The notes below the pieces were generated by a model. The model saw only the letters and a program-made list of their open reading frames with translations, searched no databases and was not told the origin of the DNA. A stretch of DNA of 64,000 nt from Cantharellus purpuraceus (Eukaryota; Basidiomycota; Agaricomycetes; Cantharellales; Hydnaceae), in assembly GCA_025174535.1 (NCBI GenBank), contig JALBUN010000047.1, forward strand, positions 868,001 to 932,000, in the 5' to 3' direction. Positions 22,034 through 32,930 of the stretch are shown here, one piece after another. How positions within the stretch are numbered: the stretch's first letter is position 1; each line of letters starts with the position of its first letter. The position numbers were made by a program, and so were the translations under genes.

Positions 22034-22970
22034 GGTGTTGTGTGGTGGAGAATCGCCCGGCTGGAGGCCTCGACATCAGCGTGTGCGAGACAGTATGCTA
22101 CGCTGGCGACTCACTGCAAGCTTGAGCACGCTGTGCGGTAACAAAAAATGCGAATCAGCGAAACGTCATCCAAACGGTACAGTACACATCCATCTCCCTT
22201 GATAGAAGAGCCAGGCCAGGCGAGGCTGCTCCAACAGAAGGAGCAGGAACATCACTCACCGGAATCACAGAGTCGGTCGGTTGGAAGGGTCGGGGACGTG
22301 CTCGTCGGTCGCTGCGCTGTGCGGAGTCCGTATGCGTTGCCTAGAATAAGCGCACGCGGAGCTACATTTCGGTCGGCGCTTGAAAGATGCGTGGGAATGC
22401 AGCCCACGGAGTTGGCAAGGCTACGTGTACGATGGATTGGCTAGTAAAGTACATGTCCCATGCCTGGCCTCATCCGACGCCGACAGCATTCCTGCTACAA
22501 ACAAGAGGGTGCCCTTGTCGTCAAAGCTCACCACACACGTGGTGTGCCCGCTGATCCAGGAGGTCTGGGATGTGCCCCGTGACAGGTCCGCGCTCGGATC
22601 TCAGAACTTGCCGGCTTTGGATTCTATTCCGTGAAGAATTCAGTCAACACCTCTGCCCTGTTCTGGAGTGCATTCTTGATCGTGTGCATTGTATTAGTAC
22701 ATCTCTGCCCTGATATATGATCTCCTTGAGCATTCTGCTATCGTTGATTGTGCGCGCAGCAGGTGTGGGGCGTGCTGTGGCGTAGGAATAATGCGCCATG
22801 GAGCGTGCGCCTCTTGAATAGAACTGCATTTGCATTGCCTGGAGCCACGTGACATTAACTTATGCGGCAATCCAACAGCGCCCACAGTGGTCCATTGGTT
22901 GACTTCCGTGGTACCCCCGCTCAGCCAAACATGTTTCAGTGCTGCCATTTTCCCTTGGCAGTTACCCTCC
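22034..22970. other. Shared upstream region of RPS10 and an SFP1-like gene
   Basis: 0.94 kb between two divergent genes. It must contain both promoters. Short frames on both strands are not convincing. No clear TATA box or known ribosomal-protein promoter element was recognised. Confidence 0.5.
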
Positions 22971-23945
22971 ATGACCTTTGAGTATGTCCCCCTTCTCCCG
23001 CCGCATCCCCCGCCGACTGACCGCCCTGCCCTCCGTCTGCAGCCTAGACCAGAGCTTCTTTACGCCCCAGACGCACGACGTGGACGCTGGCTGCACGCCA
23101 CAGCTCGAAAAAGACTATGTACGTGCTTGGGGGTCGACACTGCCACCCGCACTGACGGTGGTCTAGTGCACCAACTATACCTGCTGCGGCCTCATGCTCG
23201 CGGACCTGCACGAGCTCGTCGGTCACTTTGAGGAGCAGCACGTCACGGTGGTGAGCCCAGCGGGGGTGCCGCTGTGGCGTGGCTCGCCGTCGTCTGCAGC
23301 ATTTTCTGGGTCCTCGTCCAGTGGTTCCACCTCGCCCATCTTGCCGCATCCGTTCCCCACGCTGACGTCCGCGTTTACGCCGGTGATGACGTCGGGGTCG
23401 CGTGACCCGGGTGGCTACCTTGCGCAAAACTGTCTGGCAAAAGAGGAAGAACATGTGTTTGACACGATGCTCCACAGCGAGGTGTACGAGCGCGCACCCG
23501 CATCGGTTGTGCCGCAGTATACGATGGGACACGAGAACGCGAGCGCCAGCGCAGGCACGAGCACGAGCACGAGGATGAGTACGAACTATGATAATGGCAA
23601 CTACAACACGAGTTACACGAGCTTCGAGACGACTACGGCGACTACAGATGTCCCCGCTAACACCCCGACGCACGTGCATCCGCCGACGATTGCGCCGACG
23701 CCCGTGCATGCGCGCCCGCCGACGCTGTCGATTATAACGGACACGGGGCCTGGGTCGGGGCGGACGTCGACGTGTCGGAAGAGGGCACGTCGTGAGCGAA
23801 CGCACAAGTGCCCGCACGAGGGGTGTGTCAAGGTGAGAGAGCCCGCTGTGATGGGCGACGAGCAGGGCTGATCCAGTTGCAGACGTATCTGAATCTCAAT
23901 GGACTGAAATACCACCTTACCAAGGGTGCCTGTGTATTTTCGTAG
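22971..23945 (+). CDS. SFP1-like zinc-finger transcription factor
   Basis: About 280 residues in four exons. The first exon is only 11 nt (22971-22981, MTF plus two bases). Exon two is 23043-23118 and exon three starts at 23167. The spliced N-terminal part is MTFDLDQSFFTPQTHDVDA, then YCTNYTCCGLMLADLHELVG and HFEEQHVTVV. This CCG...DLH.L..H.E..H block is typical of fungal SFP1-like proteins. A long low-complexity middle rich in Ser, Thr and Pro follows. A basic cluster precedes the last finger, KCPHEGCVKTYLNLNGLKYH, followed by LTKGAC. The last intron splits that finger. Yeast Sfp1 controls ribosomal protein genes; this gene is head to head with RPS10. Direct equivalence to Sfp1 is inference. 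Confidence 0.78.
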
Positions 23946-24142
23946 ACTGTAGTAGCTACATGTGAAAAAACATTTGGCCGTGACAACGCCGTGCACGTGA
24001 CTGATATGACACATGTATAGCGTGGTCATGCGCCACGCTCTCACCGCGCTTATGTCATTCTGTCCCCTCATGTTTCTCTCCTGAGCTTGTTTTTTTTTGC
24101 TTCCACCCACAACAAGCCCATCTTTGCTCTGCTCGTCGTCTC

Positions 24143-27100
24143 ATGCGGCACACAGAGCCTCTCCTCGCCCTCACCGCCGACGCCGCCGCCCATGTCCCCC
24201 AGTCCGACGTCCTCGCCCTCGCTGCCCTCTGCACAGGTCCGTATTTCCTCTTCCACCCGCCCCCCGCCCTCTTCTCACACATCCCCCGCAGTCTTCTCCA
24301 AGCTCGGCTCTGCCGTCGCCGACGGCCCCCGTCTCGAGAACCTCGCATGGCGTCTCTGGCATCGCGCCCGCACCGCCACCGCCGCCCCCAGCACCCTTCG
24401 CCCGTCCACGCTGCCGTCGCCCGCCGTGACGATCCGCCCACACCCGGTCCACCCCCCGTCCCTCTCCAGCGATTCCAGCACGGGCTCCATCAGCGACGCT
24501 GCTGCCCTCTCCGCTCTCACGCCCCATGCAGAGGCAGCACCACCCACGCGTTCGCCGCACTCGCATCATACAGAGGGTGCCCACCTGAATGCGGTCACGT
24601 CTGCCCCTGTGGCTTGCAACGAGGGCCATCGGCTGCTCCCGGCAACACCCCTGCCCCAGGCGCCGTCCCAGCGTCAAAACGCAGAGCAGGGTCGCATGCG
24701 CATACATAGTGTCGCGCTCCCGGTTCCTGATGGGTGGTCAGGCCAGCTCGCGGGCGGGCCGCTTACGCCCAGCGTAGAGGGTGACGACCGTGCTGAGCGC
24801 CCGATGGATGGTGGTGTTGCCGTGTCCTCCCGTGTGGGGAACCCCGGGAGCCCGCCGTCTGTTGGCCGTCTCATTTTGCAGCTCTTCGCGGATCCTCCTG
24901 TTGGGCGAGGGAGGCGCGCGTCACCGGTTGTGGCATCGACCCCGTCTTTGCATTCAGGGTCAATTATTTCGACACCCCGCCAGCCTTTCCCGACTTTAGT
25001 GGTTGTGACTCCGACACCGCACCCCACGCCTCCTGCCACACCCTCTCCAGGTGCGGGGGAGGGGTATGCAATGTTCGGTTATGGCCCTAGGGCCAGCCCG
25101 CCTGCCAGTCAGGCAACGGGCCCTGCAAATGGTCAGCTCGCCACACCGGTCAGTGTCAATGGTGACATGAGAGGTAGCCCTGCTGTTGTTGTTGATGGCA
25201 AATCCGGTTTCTTTGCGAATTGTGGACAGGCTATGGTATGTTTTTATCTCTCCTTCCTTTGTTTTGTCTTTTTTTTTTTTTCGAGCATTGTTCGATGGTT
25301 TGGGGCATTCCCTATCCATTTCCGTGTCCTTCTTTGCATCTATCCGTCTATCTCCCACCTCATTGTTCCTTTCATTTCCCGGCTTTTTCCCCCGGCTTCC
25401 GGGCGCGTACCTGTCTTCGTGCTCGTCTTCGTGCTCGTTTCCTGGGTGCTCGCTTATTGCTTGCCTACCCTCTCCGATCCAGCCCGATCATTCGATTTTA
25501 TTTCCGTCCTTCATTCTCTTCTTTTTTGGTGGTTTATTCTCGTCTTTTTAGCGTACTAAATCTTTCCGGATATTTCGATTTTCCATTCATTTTTTGGTGT
25601 TTCGATTTTCGATTTTATTCTTCAATCTGTCTCCGCAACGGACATACTCTTACCATTTTCTTTCGCACAGCTTGAGGCTCCTGCCAATGCGGCCATGCCT
25701 GCACAGTTGGACCCAGCGGATGCACACCATGTCGCCGCCTCACGACCCGGTCCTGTGCTACTCCCTGCGGTTTCAATAGGCATGGTTGTTCCGTCTGGCT
25801 CTACCTCCACAGCTGGAAAAGGCGATATGCACAGTAATGAAGGCACTCGCGACGGCGAGGTGCTGACGGACGTTACAGCTTCTGCAGTAGCTTCTGCATC
25901 GGCTACGGCTTCCGCCAGCACCCCAGTGACGTCCACCGCTCCATCCGCACTATCCACCCCAGCGACCACCCCCGTGACCACCATCACGTCCCCGCCCTGT
26001 CCATCAACCCCTACGCCAGCCCTTGTACCCGCTGCCGTTATCACCTCACCCCCACTGGATCCATCGTCGGCTATTTCGGTCATCCAACCCCCTGTCCCAG
26101 GGACTATCCCCATTCTGCCCATCTCCCAGCCTGCCGAGCCGGTTCTCGGCCCGACACCCGCCCCACCATCAGCAGCGGAGAAGAAACTCGCCATAGTGGA
26201 GGATAAAAAATTCTTCCTCGCGGCGCAGCGCTCCGAGGGCTCGATGGGTTCCGGAGTCTCAAGTGAGAGTCCGGAGTCGGGTAGTGTGGGCTCTGGGTCT
26301 GGGAAGAGTGGAGGTAGTATGGGTATGGAGGTGTTGGTGGGGGCGATGGGAGGGCGGGAGGCATTGTTAGCCAAGGCGATGGCGGGGAGGGTGGCGGGTT
26401 ATGGTGGTGGGGGCGGGGTGGAGAGTCATGGCGCGGTGGGTGAGTCTGGGTTGGAAGGCGAAGGCTCTGCGAAGAGCACGACAAGCATAAGCCCGGGTGG
26501 TGGCATTAGGTCGTCTGCGGCGAAGGGAAAGGGTCGGGTAGGGTTTAGCATTGGGTCAAGTGGACTGAGTGGGAAGCGGAAGAGTGGTCTTAAGAGGGAT
26601 GAGGTGGGGGATGTGCCGGGAGGCGTGAAAGGAGAAGTCAAGTTGGAGACACAAAGGAAATCGGCGGAACCCAAAGGCAAGGGCAAGGACAAGGAGCACC
26701 AGGCCGTAGATGTCGGCGCAGGGTCGGCTGCATTAGCCCCGCCGCGACCCGGTCTGTCCGCTACACAGTCGCTGCAGCTGCTCCCCAGCCATCGCTCCCA
26801 CACCGCCCATGGTCACCCACATGCGCATGCTACCCTTCATGGCCATCCACATGTACAACCCCATCAACCCCATCATCTACGCCAGCTTCCTACCAATCCC
26901 CCGCGTCGGCAATATTCGCCTGCACGCAAATCAGCCCTTGGTGCCCCTGCTACCAAGTCCCCCACCTCGTCTCATGGGCATGGGACTATGACCGACTCGG
27001 TGCAGTCACGCAGAAATAACAGCGATTCCACACAGCCTCGTGCGAGTAACACCGACGCATCTCATGCTCGCCCTCATGGTCCCCTTCCCGCTCTGGGGCC

Positions 27101-28468
27101 CGATGCGCCGATGACACGCCACCTCCCTTACCACCCGCAATTGAGTCATCTTGGGCTTGGACATCTGCCTACTGTGCCGCCGAAGCAGCGACGACCGATT
27201 GAGATCACGGAGACGTCTAGCGAATACGAAACGACTGATACGGAAGGAGACGAGTCCTCGTGGGAGTCGGAGTCGTTCAGTGGGGATGAGACGGGCGCCA
27301 CTGGTGGTAAGGAGGGGGCTAGTGCGGGCCCTTCGAAGCATGGTCGGAACGCGGGCGATGCCACGTCCAAGACTGGCAAGGCGGCCAAGACGAGTGCGAA
27401 TGCACACCGCACTCGAGATGCGGGGGAATTTGCGCGCGATGCCGCCCTCGAGGCGCAGCGGCAACGCGATTTGTTCCAAAAGCTCCCCGTGCGGTCGTAC
27501 TCGAACCTGGCCCAGCTCCCCCGCGCGAAGAGTGGTCTGTCGCTCTTGTTCCGCCCCGATCCGGAGCTGTTCCCTGAGGGACATCCGTACCGGGCGAGTA
27601 AGAGCAGCCGCGATCTGCTTGCGCGGAACTGGTCTGCGCCTGCGCCGCCGTTGGCGGTGACTGCCTTGTCGAAACGTGGGTCGCCTGTGGGGCCCATGTC
27701 CGCTGCTGTGAATGCGGACCCTGTTGTCGCCAGTGTCAACTCGCGGACGAGTACGACGGCCGCGACGGCGGGGAGTATGGATAGGCATTCAGCAGGCTTG
27801 CAGCGGGGCGGGTATCGTCCGCGGGGAAAGCCTGCTGATCAGGAGGAGGAGACGGACTCTGGAGAGGATGACCCGGACGATGCGATCCAGGTGTCGAGCA
27901 GTGTTGCGCAGCGACGTCTTGCGGCACTCATGGGCCGGCGGGGGACGCAGTCGCAGCAGCAGTTGCGTCGCCCATCATCATCGCACGCGACATCGTCACT
28001 GCAACCGCCACTGCCAGGCTCTGCGCTCGCCAACCAGAATGCGCCGCCCTCCAGACCGCAGGCTGTAACACGCACGACGACTGCACCAGTGTTGATGCAT
28101 CCTTACCTTCCTGACCCTGCACCACTGCAAACTCCTCACACGGTGCGCCGCAATATCATTTCGCAAGAGCTTGATGAGGAGCTGCGGCGGAACCTGTTGT
28201 GGGAACGATCACAGAACCAGATTCATGGCCGTCCGCCGCGCGCTGCCGGGTCGATTTTGCCTGGGCCGTGGCGGCGGTTGACATCGTCGAGGCCGGAGGA
28301 GGAGAGCGGGGAGTCGCAGGCGCAGACGAACGAGGATAAGGCGCCTGGGAGGCGGCCGTTTGGCACGCAGCGTACGAAGAGTTGGGCTGGTGACTTCCAT
28401 GCGTCTGGATGTGAGTTGTGCAACATTCTCACTAATTGTGTGGTAATCGATTTTTTTTTTTAGGGTAG
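24143..28468 (+). CDS. Large disordered protein with a GATA-like (DUF1752) domain
   Basis: About 1,260 residues. The start at 24143 and a 55-nt intron (24237-24291) give DVLALAALCTVFSKL, then GPRLENLAWRLWHRAR. This is the short GATA-like domain of nitrogen-regulatory AreA-type proteins (PF08550), here without the zinc finger seen in AreA. The rest is low complexity: Pro/Ser/Thr-rich, a His-rich tract near 26800, EDKKFFLAAQRSEGS, an acidic SSEYETTDTEGDESSWESES stretch, and a conserved-looking LPVRSYSNLAQLPRAKSGLS followed by LLFRPDPELFPEGHP. A 435-nt pyrimidine-rich intron (25236-25670) interrupts it and is itself open for 107 codons. The last intron (about 28411-28463) gives the ending DFHASGW. 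It is probably a nuclear regulator, by family inference only. Confidence 0.75.
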
Positions 28469-29216
28469 TCTTTTGAGCTTGGTGATGATGCATCACCAAG
28501 CTCGTTATGAACCGTATGATACATTTGCACGATAGTACACTTGCACGCCGACATGTCCTCCCATCATCATCATCACCACCACCACCACCACCACTACCCA
28601 ACCAAGTCTTTATGTGGCATCAACGACTTATGTGTCGCATCGAACTCATGCACTTTATCAATCTGCAGCAAGTATAATAATATCCCTGTTCCGGTTTTAC
28701 TCCTGTCATGACTCACCATTTCCCACTCGCCATATCTCGATTATGGTGCAACCATTGTTCATTGTCGCTTGTCATATCAGTCTTTTTTTGTCTCTACCTC
28801 TGGTTTCCTGTGCCGTGTTCTGTGTCCAAAGTTGTCGTGAACGTTTTTCTAGCAGCCATTGTACTAGCATTGTCATATAAGTAATAATGCATTGGAAGAT
28901 TTGTGATGCCAAGGGGATGGATTCTCTCAGAGTGAGCCCGGTAGTTACGATGGAAGCAACAGTCAGGGCAAAGACCGGATGGGGAGTTTAGAAACCGCCG
29001 GCTATAGGAATGGAGCCTAACGGCGGTAGGCTCTGAGATCTGAAGAGGATCACCTCGCTGATTTGGAGAATTCGGAGATAGACGCACGTCAAAACACCGC
29101 CACGAGTGATGGCAAGCGTTGATGTCTAAGGTTTCGTTTTTGTCATGTTCAATTAGCACGCGACTACATCTTGCTCCCATCCTTTACCTTAGATCACTTG
29201 TCCCAGTGTAATATTC
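28469..29216. other. Intergenic with a CAT/CAC microsatellite
   Basis: Contains the 3' flank of the GATA-like gene and the promoter of the zinc-cluster gene. No supportable gene. Confidence 0.5.
28562..28594. repeat. Trinucleotide microsatellite (CAT then CAC)
   Basis: About four CAT units followed by about seven CAC units, likely in the 3' flank of the GATA-like gene. Confidence 0.9.
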
Positions 29217-32200
29217 ATGTCGTCTGGAGATGAGGAGTATAACAGGTCCGGCACTGGCGAGGACCCAAAGGCGTTGAAAAAGAGACGCATCCAGCGCGCC
29301 TGCGATACCTGCAGACGCAAAAAGAGTTCGTACATCTCTCATCTGCGGAGCCATTTCAACTCTTACGCTCCCTTTCTGATCTGTTTGTTGTTGCCTATCA
29401 GTACGCTGTAAGTGCTCTCCGCCCGAGGCCTATATCAGGTCTTGACTTACATGATGGCCGTGCTTTCCAGGTGACGGCGCCACAACTGTGGGGAACAAGT
29501 GTTCAAATTGCGCAGCCTATAACTATGATTGTACGTATGTCGAGGCAGCCAAGGTACGTTCGACCCTTTTGCGTCGTTTTTTAACGTGTCTCACTCGGCC
29601 GGTATTTTCGTTAGAAACGAGGGCCACCGAAAGGGTACGTTCCTTTGCATCAGCGGGAAATCAGGGATGCCTGATCGAATTATGGCTGCAGATATGTCGA
29701 AAGTTTGGAGAGTCGACTTCAGAAGATGGAGACGCTGCTCCAGCGTGTGCGTGGCACTTTCACTAGTTCGCGAAACTGACATTGTGGCCTGAACTGCCTC
29801 TCTAGCTTTGCCCCAATGCCGACTTTACCAAGGAATTGGGTATTCATATGGATCGAGAAACGTGGTATAATGAGCGACAAAAACGGGGAAACACCAGTCC
29901 TGTCCCCGTCCTCCCCAAGAAACTTCAATCTTCACCTCCAACAGCATTAAACGGTGTTCAGAATACGTATGCCTACAACTGTGGTTCGGATGAGTTCGGC
30001 CCCAGCGATGATGACCCTGCACATCTCCCCGACGAGGTTCAACGACTCACAGTGACCTCGAAAGACCGACGCTTCCATGGCAAGTCGAGCGGCCTCGTCC
30101 TCGTCCAAACCGCTATCGATATGAAGCGAGAATACACCGGTGGTGATTCAACCGATGCCAACCCAAAACGGTCCGATTTCTGGAGTAATCCCGAGGTATG
30201 TCATCCAATCAATCTCCATTCATCTCAGCCTGAGCGCTATTACAGTGGGAGGGCAAACGTGCTCGCGTTTCAGATGACCCATTGACGTTCGACTTTCCGC
30301 CACCCGACTTGATAGAATCTCTGATCCCCTTGTTTTTCAATCACAACAACCTCTACTTGCCCATTCTCCACCGTCCCACCTTTGAGCGGCAATATCGCGA
30401 GCGCCTGCACGAGACGGATACAGGCTTCGCTTGTATCCTTCTCCTCGTCTGCGCAATTGCATCGCGCTGCTCCGATGACCCTCGCGTCTTGCGGCCGGAA
30501 ACGAATGATTGCGACACCCCACCCTCACGACACTCAGCCGGTTGGAAGTACTTTGACCAAGTCAAGATGCAACGCAAGTCACTCATCTCACCAGCAACCC
30601 TCTTTGATTTACAACAGTATGCTGTGCGTTTCATGCTTATCCTTGCAACGTTGTCGTGTGTTCTTCTCACAGACGTCGGCAACACAGCTCGCGGGAATAT
30701 TTCTACAGGGATCCGCAGCACCGTACGCGAGTTGGGTGACCGTCGGTATAGGACTGCGCGTGGCCCAAGATGTTGGTGCACACAGGAAGCGGCTATCAGA
30801 TACCGCGGCAACCGTGGAGAGCGAATTATGGAAGCGTGCCTTCTGGTGTGCCCATTCACGCCAATCAGCCATGGATGTATGACTGAAAGCTATCTATAGG
30901 GTGCTTGTGAATCTTGACCGGCTCGGAAGCGCCGCGCTCGGTAGACCTTGTGCAATCCACGATGAAGAGTGAGTCTTCTCCTTATTGACTCCAAAGTCCA
31001 CGTGTCTCATCGTTTCATAGTTTTGACCTTGATCCACCTCTGGAAGTGGATGATGAATACTGGGAGTCCCCGAATCCTGATAATGCATTCAAACAGCCCC
31101 CAAATAAACCATCTACTGTTGCATATTTCAATGCACTCATTAGGCTGGATCAGATTCTATCTTTCGGGTTACGGACCATCGTAGGCACCTGTCGGGTCTT
31201 CGAAGGCACTACTCTAACGAATATTTATAGTACTCGATCAACAAGTCCAAGATTTTGTTAGGTTTTGCTGGTGAGAAAGATTGGGCACAAAATACTGTCG
31301 TTGAGCTGGACACGGCGCTGAACCAATGGCTGGAAACCGTCCCGGAACACTGTACGTCACACCCCATGCTTTCCTCCGCTCACTAACAAGCTCTTTGAAG
31401 TACGGTGGGATTTACGTTGGGACCCCTCAAAGGAATTTTCCGTGTTCTTCCAGCAGTCGGCCATTCTCTATGCTACATATTATCATATCCAGATCCTCGT
31501 TCATCGTCCTTTCATACCTCGCCCTGGCAAACCTGCTCCTTTGTCTTTCCCCTCGCTTGCGATCTGCACAAACGCTGCGAGGTCGTGCAGTCAAGTGCTC
31601 CAAGCCCATCGCAGGAAATGTGATGCCGGGTCTGCGCCACATCTCATGTTCTATGCGTTTACATCCGGACTGGTGTTGTTACTCAACATATGGGGTATGC
31701 GCAAACAGGGACAAAGCAACACGGGGGATACAAGCACGCCAATGCACGATGTTCATATGTGTATGCAGTTCTTGAAAGCGGCTGAGAGCAGGTAAGCCTA
31801 TTCTCTTCCTGTCCCTCTCTCTTACTGACCCTATCACTGCAGGTGGCACCTTGCCGGTCGATTAATGTGCGTCCCCGGACTTGATGGCTGATTGAAGCTA
31901 ATGTATATACAGGGACATACTTCGTGACCTTGCGTGTGTGGGAGATTTCCCCCTTCCCCATCCAAGTCCCGTGGTCGGCAGTAAACGTGAGCGTGATTCT
32001 GATAGCCCCAAGTCGGCAACTACTCCGGAGTACACAATGAGTCAAGATGCTTCCGCCCCTCCACACAAAGTCTCCCGTCCCCAGTCATTCATATCCTCGC
32101 GGCGACCAACGTCTCAGACACAGGTTGCCATGCAGCCCACCGAGTTTGGACAAATGTTGGAGCCTCTTCTCCCTAACCCAAATTTCATGCAGCAGCATCC

Positions 32201-32672
32201 CACTGCCTCAGGGTCGGGAGGCAATCTTGCCGGCGTTCCGCAATGGTTCGCGCCACAGCCAGATATGTCGGGCGCTGGTGATGGAAGCCACCCAGGCTCA
32301 ACCTTCGGGTCGCCGGCACCCACACAGCCGGTGCTACAACAGCTGTTCGGCACAGGAGCAGATACCTCACAACAGGTTTATCCCCAGTCAGCGCCGCAGT
32401 TTGGAGGTGGCTTTGCACCCCAAAATGGGCAAGATGTATACCCAAATGGGGCAAACGGGATGCCAACAGGGGGGGTTCAGCATCCTACATGGGGAGATAC
32501 GCTTAATATGTGGTCGACGGCCCCGACCGGATTTGAGTGCGTGTTCGGTCACTGTTGAAAACCACGAGGTCGCTGTTCCTGACGTCTGGTTTTCAGATGG
32601 GAAGACTGGAACACATTCACCACAAATATGATACCTGGTAGTAGACCAGACGAACAGCCTCCTCCTGCTTAG
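29217..32672 (+). CDS. Zn2Cys6 transcription factor with fungal_trans domain
   Basis: A fungal zinc-cluster regulator, about 860 residues. The zinc cluster is assembled from three exons. Exon one (29217-29325) gives ACDTCRRKK, a 6-nt micro-exon (29402-29407) gives I-R plus one base of the third cysteine codon, and exon three (29471-29553) gives CDGATTVGNKCSNCAAYNYD and CTY. All six cysteines then have correct spacing. A 20-nt exon (29615-29634) and the next exon supply the linker KRGPPKGYVESLESRLQKME. The middle homology region starts LTFDFPPPDLIESLIPLFF and includes NNLYLPILHRPTFERQY, LGRPCAIHDEDFDLDPPLEV and YYHIQILVHRPFI. The C-terminal 200 residues are Gln/Pro/Gly-rich and end RPDEQPPPA. 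No frameshift is needed. The regulated pathway is unknown. Confidence 0.9.
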
Positions 32673-32930
32673 CTGCCAGTGTTCTCGTTAGATTCGGACA
32701 CTCCTATTTGTTACGAGCCCAGATACGGACATGCTATTGACGTGGACAGACATGGACAAGCCCCTTGGCAGTGCGTTTTATGACCGCTGCTTGGACTACG
32801 AAGTATTCTAATAGTTACGAAAAGTGGAAGTCCTGCTCTTATCGGTACCTTTCTAGCCCTTTGTAATGTATTAAATTAATCTACTCGCGTACACGCCTTA
32901 TTTACCCCTACATCGCTTGCTCACTGGACC

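Noticed and set aside
23044..23817. 257-codon minus-strand frame opposite the SFP1-like gene
   Set aside because: Arg/His/Pro-rich shadow of a GC-rich coding region; no start context or family resemblance. The plus strand encodes the conserved zinc-finger blocks.
24087..24142. Upstream ATG (24087) as start of the GATA-like gene
   Set aside because: Its frame reads through the first intron and does not give the conserved start of the GATA-like domain. The ATG at 24143 gives DVLALAALCTVFSKL after splicing.
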